Assembly (NCBI GenBank): GCA_964036045.1
Contig: OZ038378.1
Coordinates: 54,929,995 to 54,993,994, forward strand
Direction: 5' to 3'
DNA: 64,000 nt
DNA from: Eutreptiella sp. 'Long Island Sound 2002'
Taxonomy: Eukaryota > Euglenozoa > Euglenophyceae > Eutreptiales > Eutreptiaceae
Part shown: positions 10,361 to 21,487 of the stretch, piece after piece
How positions within the stretch are numbered: the first letter of the stretch is position 1
Layout of the letters: each line of letters starts with the position of its first letter
Translations under genes and position numbers: made by a program
The notes under the pieces: generated by a model
The model's database searches: none
Told to the model about the DNA's origin: nothing
The model's input: the letters and a program-made list of their open reading frames with translations, nothing else

Positions 10361-13300
10361 GGGGGCGTCGGTTGTGGAAGTAGGGGTGTTCTCCTTCGCA
10401 TCAACCTCGTTGACGCCCTTCTTCCTCCTCTCGCTACGAGTAGGCTTCTTGTCCTTGTCCTTGTTCTGGTCGTTCTGGTTGTTCTCCTTGTTATTGTTGT
10501 CCGACCTGGGGACCCAGTTCCTCTTGATCTCCTGGATCTCCTTGGCCAACTCGGTCCCCTGCGACACCAGCTTGGAGAGCTCATCCTTGTCCACCTCCAC
10601 TTTGGCCTCCCGGATACCTGCAGGTGCACGCTTCTTCGACCCGTGCGCCTTCTTGTAGGCCTCCGTGTCGGCCTGGTGGATGGGGCATGTTCGATGGTCA
10701 TGGTTGAAGCCTTTCTTCCTCCCATAACATACGAAACAGCCCTGAGGGTGAGCTCGTATGAACTCCCCAAAGGACAGCGGAGGGTCGCCAATGCGGCGAG
10801 GGTCCCTCTTCTCCTGCTTCCTCCAACCCTGCTGCAGGGGCTTCCAGTTTCCCGGTTTGCTCCCTGCGCTCAGGTTTTTGGCCACGAAGGCACAAACGGC
10901 CACTTCGGCGGGCTCATCGTCGTCGTCATCGTCGACGAGAGTCTCATCGCCGCCGGTTCCCGCTGGGTCCATGGCAGCTTCCCCGCCAAGTCCCTCGCCA
11001 ACGTAGTTGACGTCGCGGTCGCCGGGCCTCAACCCGCGGGTGTGGTGGAGGTTTCGGTACTCCTTGAGTACTTCCTCGCCAACCCACTCCAGGATCTCGT
11101 CGCAGCTCATCCGCGCCGGGATAGCCTGCAGACGGATGGTCTGGCCGCTCAACTCACACTCGTCAAGGCGCCACATCGCAGTCTTCTCGCGATCGCCCGA
11201 GACGGTGATGAGGAGAGCGTTCCGCAGGGAGTGCTGTTTGACATCCCGGGCCACGTTCTTCCTCGTCCAAGCCACCACGTTCGTATGGTACTCCTTGGGG
11301 AGCATCATCTTGACCGTGTGGTTGGACTTGGCCCGCTTGGATTCCTCCTTGGTGACCCTCTTGATCCATGCCTCCGGCAGCATGGAGAGCAGGCGAGCCT
11401 GCTCGTCACCCTTGTTCCAATCCTCCACGTTGCGGCGGAAGAGGGTGTATTTCCCTCGGAAGTCTCGCCAGTCTCGTAGGCGGATCTCCCGTCCATCATG
11501 CTCAAGTTTGATGGACTTCCAGCGCTTGGCCGCCACCTGCGGAGCGTCCACCCGCTCCTGCTCGTTGAGCCACTTCTTGGCTTCCTTGAGGGTCTTGATT
11601 CTCCCCTCCTTGGTCGCCACGAAGTATAGCTCTCCGAGCACTTCCGGCAGGCGGTACCTGAACCGTCTGAAGACATGCTTCTCCGCATCAGCGGGAGGCA
11701 GGACTTCGGTGACGGTCAGCCCCCAATCGTCCAGCTTCTCCAAGAAGCGGTGGAGGTTGAGGGGGTTGCCGTCGTACATGGGGGGCTTGATGTCCTTCAA
11801 GTCTTCCCACACGGCGGCATCCGCGGCCTTAGAGACCATGAACGCCGGCCGCGAGGTCGACCGAGGTTCCCATCGGCCTCTCCCACGGACTCCCACGGCC
11901 GCCACATCCATCTCCTCCATGGAATCCCTGTGGCTACGCCGCGGTTCCTCCATGTACGCTGAACCCAGATGTTCACGCCGTACTCCTTCCATGTATGCCT
12001 CCTCATCACGGCGCCGGCGGCTGCGTTCAGCGGCCTCCCGTCGTACACCACGCGGCGGGCTGATGTCGAACTCCTCCAGGTCCAGATCCAGGTCCTGACC
12101 TTCACCGACATCCCACTCCACGTCTCCTCTGGGGACCTCATCCCTGAGTCCACCATAACGTCCACCAGCCATTGGGATTGGCTCCAGGGCTGGTGCGGGG
12201 CGCCGGGGGCGTACCGGTGTCCGCGGTGGAGCACGGCGGTTGCGGTGCTCCGCGCTGAGCCACTCATCACGCCAATCCTCACTGCCACTGCCGGGCGGCA
12301 CGCGCTCGTTGCGGCGGCCCGCGCTGTGGTGAGAGGGGGCGGTGAGAGAGGGGGCACTGGCGCCGGGGCGACTCCTGGGGGCTCCACCGGGGGCGTGGGG
12401 TCTGCCTGGACCTGGTCCGGGTCCCCAGCCGTCGTCCAACGAGCCAGACTCCAGGGGTGGGTGGTCGCTGCCGACGCTCCCACGGGCCTCCAGCGCGTCC
12501 AGCCTCTGCTGCAGGCCGCTGATGACCGTGTTCAGCTGCCTGGTCTCGGCCCTGGCGATCTCCAGCTCTCTCTGCGCGCGCGCGGCGACCTCGGAGATGC
12601 GAGTCATCTCGCCCTTGCCCGTGTCTACCTCGCGCTCGAGGAACTGGACCCTCCTGCGGAGGTAGACAATCCACCGCCAGGTGGTATCCGGGTCGCCGTT
12701 CCCTGGTGGGTCGTCGGGGTACCCAGGGGGTCCTCCAGGAGGGCCTCCGCCGGGTCCGCCCGGTCCAGGGGGTCCTCCCCCGCCCGGTGGTCCGCCTCCA
12801 GGGGGTCCACTTGGTGGGCGTCCTCCAGGGGGTCCTGATGGTCCTCCGCCAGGGGGTCCCGGTGGGTCTCCGCCGGGTCGCCTCGGTGGGTCCGAGGATG
12901 GGCGCTTCTTCGTGATGCCGAAGTCCATGTCGTCATCCTCGTCCATGTCGCCCCACCTGGGCGTCTCGGTCTCGGAAGACTCCGAGCTCCGGTAGGGAGG
13001 AGGGAGATCCTCATCCTCACCTTCCGGCTCCATGGGGACGTCTCCGCCTCCTCCGCCTGTCCAAGCCACCACTTGGCGATGTTGGCAGCCTCGTTCATCC
13101 CCTGTCGCTGGACCGTCGCTGGCGGTGAAGAAGGGGTCACTGTCGTGGGGGTGTCCGCCCGCTGGCCTCCGTGGCCTCTCGGGGGTCTTTCCTTTGACCT
13201 TCCTCCGTCGATGGGCAGTGGGGCCACTGCTCCCACTGCTGCCCGTGTCCGCCTCATCCAGCGTCATCTTGGAGGAGGCGTCCCCTTCGAAAAGTTTTCG

Positions 13301-14731
13301 AAGGGTCTCCACTCGTGATCCTCCCGGGGGAGTCTCGCGGCGGAGTTTGGCCTCTGCCTCCTCCATTGCGGCGGCGGTGGCTGCGGCAGCTCGCCTTTCG
13401 GCCTCCTCCCAGGCACGAGCCGCCTCGGCTTCCCGGGTCTGCTGCAGCCGCGCCTTCTCCGCTTCCAACGCCGCCAGCTCCGCCTCCGTCTTGGCCCTGT
13501 CCTCAGCGACCTTCCGTCGCGCGGCCTCGATGGCGTCCTTCTTGGCGGCGTCCGCCTGGGCCTTAGCCGTCGCTTCGGCGTGGGCCCTTTCCTCCGCCTC
13601 CTTCTTTGCCCTCTCTTGGGCAAGCGCCTCTTCCAGCGCCCTCACCTCGGCCTCCTTGCAGGCAATGGCCTCCTGCGTCAGGCGGGCTTCCTCGTCGGCT
13701 GCCGCCAACTCACCGTTGACCTGGGCAGTCGCTGCCACATGGGCGGCTACGGCCGTGAGTCCGGCCGCAATGGCCGCCACGGTCTGGGCGTGGATGGCCA
13801 TGCCATGCGCCCACTCCGCAGCCTCCTCCTGGGCGATGCCGACGGCGCCCTCCACGGCAGCGCTGTGCTGCCTGGCCCGTTGCCGGGCAACCCGAAGGTT
13901 GCAGGGCACCCCACAGGCGCGCTCACAGGCGCGCGCCACGTCCCTGTCGGGAGCGACGCTGCTGCTGGAGCTGGCCTGGTCGGCCGGCATCCTCCCGCGG
14001 TGGGCCGACTCCACGTCGCTGCTGGGACCTGCTGGGGCCTGCTGGGGCCTCAGGAGCAGCGGACGGGGCTTGGCCTTGGTCTGCTTGGCGACTTGGATGA
14101 AGTCGCCAAGGGTGGTGGAGCCGGGCTGGTGACCGCCATTGGCCCGTTGGGGACTGGGGGCTGGGGTTCCGCCCTTGGCGCCCTGGGCGGCTTCGGCGGC
14201 CAGGGATTCCTGGTACTCCCGCCACTTCCGGTCCCGCTTCCTGTCCCCGGCGGACCGCTTCTCCTTCCCCGGAGATGCGCTGCTGCTGCCCTGCAGCCTG
14301 CGCTCGCTCCCCGGTTCCGGGAAGTTCTTTTCGATCATGTCCCACATGGAGACATTGATCGTGGCGCCCGACGAGTACGCGTTGGAGTCCTCGTCCTCCT
14401 CAATCCCGTCGGGGCGCAGCCCTTCGCCGGGCCTGTCCGGCCGGGTCCAGGTCCTCCAGCGCCTCTGCGGGAAGCGGAAGGCAAACCCTTCCGCCCGCAG
14501 CCAGTCCTCCACGGCCTGCAGGCGGTCGGGGGCCATGTCCGTGCGGAGCTCGAAGCTCCGGGGCATGCCGCCCTCGCACTGGGGGTGGCTGTGGCGGTAG
14601 TGCTGGTCCCAAACCAACCCACGCAGTAGGTGCGCTGCATGGGGGTGGGGCCGCGGCCACGTCTTACCCGCTTCTTGCCAGTTTACCATGGCAGCGGGGG
14701 CGTAGTTGGTCTTGAGGTCCTTGGTGTGCAC
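10358..14731 (-). CDS. gag: Element A Gag (1457 aa)
   Basis: A very large, intact Gag. In order: a variable N-terminus; an Ala/Glu/Lys/Arg-rich coiled-coil of about 130 residues (about 337-467); an acidic-basic linker; a collagen-like Pro-Gly run (about 610-680); a second short heptad region; a capsid-like domain from about residue 977 (KPPMYDGNPLNLHRF) to about 1217; and a zinc knuckle CFVCYGRKK...HDHRTC (about 1329-1347). The tail is basic, ending TSTTDAP before a UAG. The capsid-to-knuckle part is collinear with family-2 Gag (YDGNP, WL..EERVDAP, ERxRxW). The start is the first Met, 382 bases inside the 5' LTR, unlike families 2 and 3. Gag forms the cytoplasmic particle that packages the RNA. 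Confidence 0.88.
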   Translation of the reverse strand: MHTKDLKTNYAPAAMVNWQEAGKTWPRPHPHAAHLLRGLVWDQHYRHSHPQCEGGMPRSFELRTDMAPDRLQAVEDWLRAEGFAFRFPQRRWRTWTRPDRPGEGLRPDGIEEDEDSNAYSSGATINVSMWDMIEKNFPEPGSERRLQGSSSASPGKEKRSAGDRKRDRKWREYQESLAAEAAQGAKGGTPAPSPQRANGGHQPGSTTLGDFIQVAKQTKAKPRPLLLRPQQAPAGPSSDVESAHRGRMPADQASSSSSVAPDRDVARACERACGVPCNLRVARQRARQHSAAVEGAVGIAQEEAAEWAHGMAIHAQTVAAIAAGLTAVAAHVAATAQVNGELAAADEEARLTQEAIACKEAEVRALEEALAQERAKKEAEERAHAEATAKAQADAAKKDAIEAARRKVAEDRAKTEAELAALEAEKARLQQTREAEAARAWEEAERRAAAATAAAMEEAEAKLRRETPPGGSRVETLRKLFEGDASSKMTLDEADTGSSGSSGPTAHRRRKVKGKTPERPRRPAGGHPHDSDPFFTASDGPATGDERGCQHRQVVAWTGGGGGDVPMEPEGEDEDLPPPYRSSESSETETPRWGDMDEDDDMDFGITKKRPSSDPPRRPGGDPPGPPGGGPSGPPGGRPPSGPPGGGPPGGGGPPGPGGPGGGPPGGPPGYPDDPPGNGDPDTTWRWIVYLRRRVQFLEREVDTGKGEMTRISEVAARAQRELEIARAETRQLNTVISGLQQRLDALEARGSVGSDHPPLESGSLDDGWGPGPGPGRPHAPGGAPRSRPGASAPSLTAPSHHSAGRRNERVPPGSGSEDWRDEWLSAEHRNRRAPPRTPVRPRRPAPALEPIPMAGGRYGGLRDEVPRGDVEWDVGEGQDLDLDLEEFDISPPRGVRREAAERSRRRRDEEAYMEGVRREHLGSAYMEEPRRSHRDSMEEMDVAAVGVRGRGRWEPRSTSRPAFMVSKAADAAVWEDLKDIKPPMYDGNPLNLHRFLEKLDDWGLTVTEVLPPADAEKHVFRRFRYRLPEVLGELYFVATKEGRIKTLKEAKKWLNEQERVDAPQVAAKRWKSIKLEHDGREIRLRDWRDFRGKYTLFRRNVEDWNKGDEQARLLSMLPEAWIKRVTKEESKRAKSNHTVKMMLPKEYHTNVVAWTRKNVARDVKQHSLRNALLITVSGDREKTAMWRLDECELSGQTIRLQAIPARMSCDEILEWVGEEVLKEYRNLHHTRGLRPGDRDVNYVGEGLGGEAAMDPAGTGGDETLVDDDDDDEPAEVAVCAFVAKNLSAGSKPGNWKPLQQGWRKQEKRDPRRIGDPPLSFGEFIRAHPQGCFVCYGRKKGFNHDHRTCPIHQADTEAYKKAHGSKKRAPAGIREAKVEVDKDELSKLVSQGTELAKEIQEIKRNWVPRSDNNNKENNQNDQNKDKDKKPTRSERRKKGVNEVDAKENTPTSTTDAP

Positions 14732-15112
14732 TCGTTCCAGTCAACGAACTGGTGGTGGTTGTTGAGGCGGGTGCTGCAGCACTGGGCAGGGGGGTGCGGC
14801 TGGTGCTGGTCAGCTGGTGGTTGTGGAGGTGGTTGACGCGGCCTTGCTGGTCGGCCGATGGGACCCGCTGATGCAGGAGTCCTGGTCAGTCCACTTCCTT
14901 CACGGTCGCGGCGCGGTCAGGGCGATGCTCTGGACGGCGCTGCTGGCTCCGTGACGAACTCAGCGCTGTCGCTGGATGGCGCTGCGAGCCGCTGCGCTGC
15001 GCTGCGAGACGCTGCGCTGCGCTGCGAGCTGCGAGCTGCGCCGCGCTGCTCGGGGTTGGTGGCCCCGAGTGGCACGCGAGGGCTGGGTAACCCCGCGGCG
15101 GTGAAACGCTTT
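14732..15112 (-). other. Element A leader between 5' LTR and gag
   Basis: Non-coding leader. At 14975-15050 it holds a run built from CTGCG and CTGCGAG units, repeated many times. The bases next to the LTR (minus strand AAAGCGTTTCACC) lack the TGG expected of a tRNA primer site and do not match the TGGTAGCAGAGG site of families 2 and 3. The primer is unknown. Confidence 0.6.
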
Positions 15113-18100
15113 TGACGCGTTCCCGTGGGGGGCCGGCCACGGGACGCTGCGGTGACACGCACAGGTGAGCAGGCAGGCAAAGCACTACGCTCACAAGGGC
15201 ATCAATACGCTCGTGTCATGTGACAAAGCGTTTCAGGATCCTTGCCACTCTGCAACAAGGGAACGAAAGTATGTACAGCAACACATCAGGATATGTACAC
15301 ATGGGGTTAAGACTGGACTGGGGTAAGGGCATCACAGGACAATAGACACTCTATCCTAACTTGTATCCCAATCCCAGGTCCGACCCTCTCAGTGGCTGGT
15401 GGGGGCGGGGGCTCAAACACAACCCATGCCCTGCTCAGTCCGGACCCTGAAACCCTGCCAATGGGGGAGGTGTCCCGCCCAGCCACAGGCCAGTTCCTGG
15501 GAACCAAGCAGCTGCAAGGCCAACCGACAGTCGCGTCCCATGCTCCCTGAACAGCAGGTTCCAACTCTGCTCTGAGGCAGAGATATGGCTCCGCCATTAT
15601 CCCCTAGGAGTTGGTAGCTGAAAATGGGCTGTTTCAGCCCAAACTGATATTAGCTCCAAAATCTCCAAAATTGACCCCTCGTCTGGAGCCGCCAGAGGTA
15701 GGGACGAGGCAACTGACCCTATGCCCTTTGAGTACGAACTCCCTGGAGCCCTCACCCAACTTGGTTCCCTCTGAGGTCCCTGCATCAGGGCACCACGTGT
15801 TCGTCAAGTGGGGTCATGATGCCAAAATCACCAAAATTGGCGTCATTCCCACGCGCGGCTCGCCCGGCCAGGGCAAGGCCAATGTCTCACAGGTTAGGAG
15901 GCAGGACCTAGGACTCTCATCTGAGTGTACAACCTGAAATTAGGTCCGGGCTCACTGTGGGCATAGAGAAATGGGGCCGTCAATTGACCACACGGAGGGG
16001 TGAAATTGGCGTCCCAAAATGGGGTCATTTTGGCTGCTCGAAATGAGCCAAAATTCGGGGTACTCCCAATAGCATATCTCCACCCCCGCTGGGAGATCGG
16101 ATCCGCCATTCCATACGCGATCCACAGGGAGTCCAACAGAGACTCCCATGCCCTTGGCTCTCAAAAATCTCCATGCCACTTGGCGTGGTGACGATCCCAA
16201 TCGGGTCCACAAATGCCAAAATGGCAAAATTGCCCACACTCACCTTGGGCTAGCACCTTAACGAAGGATGCTCCTCTTCGCCCACGTGGTGTGTGAACCA
16301 TGGGGACCAATATACATATCACCCTCGTCATATATGGTCCATTGGTCCATGCGTCCGGCGTGCACGGGTGGGCTCAACATAGTGCACGGCGGGCAGCAAA
16401 AGTGGAAAATTGCTCAAATTGCCCAAAAATGCGCACACTCATGGTTAGGGCAAATGAGGCACATGTCCGACTTGGACCGGAGTGTGCCATAGGATTGGTA
16501 TCAAGTCATGTGTGTCCAACATATCCTTTGGGCGTCGCCCAACTCCTCCGGTTTTGGGAATGGCAGGGTCGCCAAGTGAGCCCATGATTTGGGATAGTCC
16601 CAAATCGCCAACATGGCGGCCACGGTGTGCCAAGCCCAAGAGGAGTTATTCGCCGGGTCCAAGATATGTTGGGCACCGAAGTATGTACCCTCATATCATA
16701 CTTGGGTCATGATGTCAATTGAGCGCAACGTTGAAATATACGGTCGCCACTTGACATCATGACGGGCCAAAAACGGCAAAATTGGCACAAAGATACACAA
16801 AAGTGCCTTGAAAGGTGCACAATTATATTATAATATCTTCGGCTTGGATCGTGCAATCAACTAATCCTTCTAAACATAATGACTTGACACCAATGACCTT
16901 CGATTCCACATATGTGCTCCACTTGGGGCGCTTTGAAAGGTCACGAGCGCTACTTCCCAAGTGGGCACATGAAATTATGGAAAATTGCAAAACATACACC
17001 TTGCTCCCAACGTATCGCTTCGGGATCGCCACACAAGCTTCCCTTCACGAAGGTTAGGCTCGCAATTGATCGTAGGGAGTGTGGAGAAGGGGCTTGCACA
17101 ATATGAGGTCCATTGGCGGGTTTGGCTTGGAGCGATGGACCCGCCAAATGGGCACGCAACACAACACAAGGCACATACTCCATATTGCCCAAAAACGTAG
17201 CTCCCCCCACGATATGTCATGCCCCTCCAAGGGCATAACTTTGTGTCAATCGTTCGTAGGAACTCAAGGAGAGTTCCTATGCAACACCAACACTCGCGCG
17301 CTACACTCGAAGGTTATCTTAACGCACGCAATATCATGGTCAAAGAGTTATAACGCAAACTCTACCCTCTTGACCATGATCCATTACACTAGCGCGCACG
17401 TGTGGAGACGCAAGGCATATGAAGCTTCCTAAATTACGTCGGGAGTATTGTGAATACATCCCACGTTTTCTTATTGTCATTCCTTGCAAGCGGCACGAGA
17501 TATGACCCTCACAAGTGGCCTCACGAATCAACTTTGTTTTGCCCATATCTTTAAGACAAATGGAGGGCAAGATAAAAGGAAAGTTGATTCGTGCATAGGG
17601 AAGCACGTAGGTCCACTCGAAGGAGGTCAAATCAAGTGCGGGGATGTCGAAGTCGAAAATCCGATTTCGACATCCTGAAAAATTCGGATTAAGGTTGCGA
17701 GTGTAGAATGTGAAAATTGCGGATGCATCAATGCAGTTCCTGAAGACTTTAGAGCCTTCGTCACGGATAGCGTTAAAATTTCCATTAATAACAGTTAAAC
17801 TGGCGGTTACGCTAAAGTCGCGAGCTAACCGCCAGCTGCCAAAACAGTGAGTATCAGAACGGAAGCGTAAAAATTGACAGAAACAATATGAAAATAAAAC
17901 CCTGTTGATTCCTGATGTTCTGATATATAAATCTCCGCTGGCGGTGCATCGGTTGCTGATGCGGGGCTTTACGGCACGGAACACGCTCCCGCCGGGCTCG
18001 CACTGGGCGTCAACGGGCGCCTTCCGTACATGGGGTTAGTGGACCGGAGACCGGTCTTCCCTTCCGTACATGGGGTTAGTTGACCGGAGACCGGTTGTAT

Positions 18101-18137
18101 GCCCTAACCTAGCCATGGGGTTCTGGGTACCGCTTCA
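15113..18137 (-). repeat. Element A 5' LTR (3025 bp)
   Basis: Direct repeat of 881-3905. As the upstream LTR on the minus strand it would supply the promoter, with a TATA-like site near 17923. It carries the same internal features: the 40-bp tandem pair near 18021-18105, the 14-bp inverted repeat at 17522-17593 and the LTR ORF at 17340-17984. Substitutions relative to the other copy are scattered. Confidence 0.93.
17340..17984 (-). CDS. LTR-internal ORF, unknown (5' LTR copy)
   Basis: Second copy of the 214-codon LTR frame. It differs from the 3' LTR copy at a handful of residues but is equally open, so both copies have kept the frame despite LTR divergence. No known domain. The caveats given for 3108-3752 apply. 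Confidence 0.3.
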   Translation of the reverse strand: MFRAVKPRISNRCTASGDLYIRTSGINRVLFSYCFCQFLRFRSDTHCFGSWRLARDFSVTASLTVINGNFNAIRDEGSKVFRNCIDASAIFTFYTRNLNPNFSGCRNRIFDFDIPALDLTSFEWTYVLPYARINFPFILPSICLKDMGKTKLIREATCEGHISCRLQGMTIRKRGMYSQYSRRNLGSFICLASPHVRASVMDHGQEGRVCVITL

Positions 18138-18141
18138 CCAC
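18138..18141. repeat. Possible 4-bp target-site duplication, right of element A
   Basis: CCAC, matching 877-880. Confidence 0.5.
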
Positions 18142-18199
18142 CGTGGCCGTTTTACAGACCATTTTTTTTGTTTGAAAGCACTTTTTGTGTACAATGCAT

Positions 18200-18557
18200 C
18201 GATGTATTTTAATGTCCGAATGTCCCGGGGGGGGGGGGTAACTTGGCGCCACCGGTGCATTTTGTGGCGCCTTTCTTTTGAGAATGTAGCTTGAAACATG
18301 TAGTAAAAGGATATGCTTGGCCGTGCCAGGCTGTACCTTGCTCACTTTGAGCTATTTTGGTCGGGGGGTGGGGCTCTCCAGGTTTGACCGCAACGGTGGC
18401 ACGCAGTATTTTTGGGGTCGCAACGAAAGTCCCGGGGGGGGTAACTTGGCGCCACCGTTGAGTTTTGTGGCGCTTTCTTTTGAGACTGTAGCTTGAAACA
18501 TGTAGTAAAAGCATATATTTGGCCGTGACAGGCCGTCTCTTGCTCACTTTGAGCTAT
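18200..18557 (+). repeat. ~200-bp repeat array 1 (about 1.7 units)
   Basis: A run of G followed by GGTAACTTGGCGCCACCG begins at 18237 and again at 18440, about 203 bases apart. The two units also share TTTTGTGGCGC, TGTAGCTTGAAACATGTAGTAAAA and CTTGCTCACTTTGAGCTATTT. The core is the same as in arrays 2 and 3, although the rest of the unit is strongly diverged. Confidence 0.8.
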
Positions 18558-18693
18558 TTGGGGGGGAAGGTAGGGGTTGAAGGGGTTTCGTGGGTCCGCA
18601 TGTGACTGTCCTCACACAGACCCCACAAACATACCACCAATCTTGCAAGTAATGAATCAAATGGATGTATTGAAGAACACATCCTTAAAGGCA

Positions 18694-20480
18694 TTAGGTC
18701 GTCGCCGTCGCAATGCCGGTGTCCGGCAAGCACAAGCCGCCCAAGCTGGCCAATGCATACGCAAGCACATTGGAGTCGGTATTGGAGATGGACACAGGGA
18801 TACACAACATGGAGCTTGTCAAGCGTGTGGTTTGTGTTGTGGGGTCCACAACCTCTTCTCTGTTGTCCGTTCCAAACATGGTTTGAACCATGTCTTGCAC
18901 ATTTAACTTAGATGCATGAAGATCAACTTTGGCACATGCTTTATCCCGTGCCTGTTCCTTCTCCACAAGCTCCCAGTATACCTTACGGCTAAAAGGGACC
19001 ACACCAATGGAATGCCATGCCCTATGATTATTGGCAATTGAAAAGCCCTCTTGCCACAGAGCACACAGGCAATTGCAAAAGTTGTCAAAGCCCATACGGT
19101 ACCTTCCCTTCGCGATCAACTCTGCCAACTTCTTATGCCGTGCCACCCTCCAACCTCCCTTTACTAATTTGAAATCACGACGATCCTCACCCTGCAAGGC
19201 GGCGGTCATGTAACGGGGCCGCAACACCAACACAACACCCAGTTCGCGACAAAAAATGAGAAACTCATATGTCATGTGGGAGCCGTGCCCATCACAAATC
19301 AAAACAATGGGGTTGGAGGGGGAATTGGCGTGGGATCCTTGAAACAAAGGAAGGATGTTCCACTTAACGTATCGGATGGCACCATCATCATGGTAGTTGG
19401 AAAGGGGTGCACCCTCAGTCCAAGTGGCTTGAATGCTCTCCGCGGCAAAGATAATGTGTGCCGGGGTGGCAAAGCCATTGGCAAGACTACCTCCTACGAC
19501 AGTGGCGGAGCCACCCGCCTTAACCGCATGAGTTTTCCCCTTGTCCGACAACTCTTTGGCAATGGTTGTCCGTGTGTTTTTGTCCTCGTCCGTCATGTCT
19601 AATTGGAATCGGGATTCATCGAATGAAACAATTCGACCCAAAGCCCAAGGATGGAACTTGATGGACTCACTAAGAGGCTCATCTGCTGAGTAACTAGGGT
19701 TCTTGACAGCAAAGCCCAAACCAACAAATGTTTGTTCTAAGATTTGGTAGCGTTTGCCAACATTCTTTGAAGTGGTCCAACGTTCGCGATCCACCTCCAA
19801 AGGCTTTGCTGCTGCGGTACCGAGCCTCTCATGGCACCTACGCAGCCAGTTGTAATACCAACTGTCGCGAACTTCACCGTGCTTGAACAAGGAAACCAAC
19901 TTAGTTCCTTGAATCAAGGTATTACAATAGCCTATGAATTCTTCCTTAAATATTGGAAAGTTGAAACACCGCAATGCCATACAAAAGTCGACAAGTTTGG
20001 ACTCGACATCGGGGGGCACAAAAGTAGCCTTCCCTCTCTTCTTGGGGGGGGGCACCCTCATCTTCGGCGGCCTTGGCACAAGTAGTGTGTGACAAATTTA
20101 TGCCAAATCGAAGGTACACCTCAGAAGCAGCTTTACGAGAACTTAGTTTCCCTTTACTTACTTCTTGACCCGCCCGTTGGTAGGCTTGGACATAGAGGTC
20201 CCAAGGATCAACCTTAACATCTTCTCGACGTCGAGGAGTTGACTCTTCAGGTTGGGGGGCATTCACCTACATTTCAATGCAAAGTCCTTCTTCCGTCAGC
20301 TTCTTCAAGTAGTAGGCAATATTGTTCTTCGGGATAACCCACTTCTCTCCGGCTTGTGTGGGACCTTTGAGAACTCCATCCAGGCACGATCTTTCTGCGA
20401 GAGATTTGCAATCAACTTCTCATGGTCGGTGACCACAGAGCATTTGCGAGAAGATCTCCTCATAATGCTGAGAAATTATG
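18694..20480 (-). pseudogene. Decayed pogo/Tigger-like DDE transposase
   Basis: The main frame 18694-20079 (461 codons) resembles the DDE_1 transposase domain of pogo-type elements. The first acidic residue is in VSFDESRFQLD, the second in LICDGHGSHMTYEF, and a third lies in the ALQGEDRRDFK position that matches the usual LQPLD. The upstream frame 19946-20266 encodes a helix-turn-helix-like N-terminus (KLSSRKAASEVYLRFG). The two frames meet at a run of nine G near 20044-20052, which looks like a one-base slip. Further upstream an in-frame TAG, just before the 20266 frame, cuts off another stretch containing GEKWVIPKNNIAYYLKK (about 20270-20345), itself frameshifted from a segment near 20345-20460. 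It is therefore dead unless the G-run is a sequencing error. No terminal inverted repeats were found. Confidence 0.75.
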
Positions 20481-21487
20481 ACAGGAAAGGCAAAAAAACG
20501 GTTGTTCAAATATTGGACTTTAAAGAGGCACTTTGGCTCCAATGGACCTAGGCGAGCATCCATTCAATGCGGATTGTAATACCAATGTAGCAGAAAAGCT
20601 CGGAATCAAAAAACATGGCATTGGCATGAAGAAATGTCCAAAAATTGAACGGCAATTTTGGGATTTTGCCAGATATGGGCCAAATTGCCACAACCCCCCA
20701 GGGCAGAAATTCTGGTACAGTGCATTGTGACAGAGATTCTGATGCTCCCAGGTATAAAACAGCTCTCAAGCTACAGATCTGTCAAAAAAATCCACATTTG
20801 GTGGTTTCCTGCTGAAGATATTCCCAAAATTTGAACGAACCGGCCAAAAAGCGCCGCGCGTAAGCATTATTACAGCCGCTGGTAGTTGCGGCGCCAGATG
20901 CTCAGCGCGCGGCTCGTATCTGACCGATCTGCTCAGCCGATCTGACCGATCTGCTTAAGAGGTCATATCTGCTTAACCATCCCCGCTTATCCAGAGGAAA
21001 TTGGCGCGGAGGCGCCACGCTAGGGGCCCGTTTTGACATAAACGTCAAAGTTGAGTACCCAAAAAACAAAAGAATTGTATTTTTGCCAAGCGCAATTTTG
21101 GTGCAATTTTGGTTTTCATTGGTGTTTGAGAATCTACATTTTTTTACCCTTTCCACCGGTGATGGGTTGAGGACACTATGAAGACACATTTTTCTACCTC
21201 CCCTCATTGCTGTTTTAAAGGTTCAACACCACCCAGCACCATGGCAATCCCATCCCAACAGCATCCCAGCAGCACTAGCAACATTGGGCCTCAACATTGG
21301 GACAAGTGAATGCAACTTTGGTGTAAATAACCTCAACTTTGGTGCAACATTGGCAACCTTGAGTGCAACTGTGGCTCAAAAATGCTGAGCATTGCAACTT
21401 TGATGCAACATTGGCTCAACTTTGGTTTTCTGCAAAGGAGCACACGATAGGTTTATAATTAAGTTTATAATTGGAAAATAACAACCT
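20481..21487. other. Intergenic with short degenerate repeats
   Basis: No gene seen. At 20918-20958 a 22-bp unit ATCTGACCGATCTGCTCAGCCG is followed by a second partial copy. At about 21260-21430 phrases built on CAACTTTGG and GCAACATTGG recur imperfectly many times. Confidence 0.5.

Larger units (their letters stand above)
881..18137 (-). mobile_element. Element A: giant family-1 Ty3/Gypsy chromovirus
   Basis: A complete 17.3-kb LTR retrotransposon read on the minus strand. The order is 5' LTR (15113-18137), gag (14731 to 10358), protease and methyltransferase-like region (10357 to 8950), RT-RNase H-integrase-chromodomain (8543 to 5373), polypurine tract and 3' LTR (881-3905). The LTRs start and end TG...CA at a constant offset of 14232 bp, and CCAC flanks both ends. 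By eye they differ at a few percent of positions or less, so the insertion is not recent. Breaks in the protease-to-RT stretch (two stops, two frameshifts) make this copy non-autonomous as read. No initiator-Met primer site is visible beside the 5' LTR. Confidence 0.93.

Noticed and set aside
10340-11479. Long plus-strand ORFs antisense to element A gag (also 13032-14132 and 13580-14629)
   Set aside because: They mirror a GC-rich gag on the minus strand. Composition is low-complexity and no domain appears; the sense frame has clear capsid and zinc-knuckle motifs.
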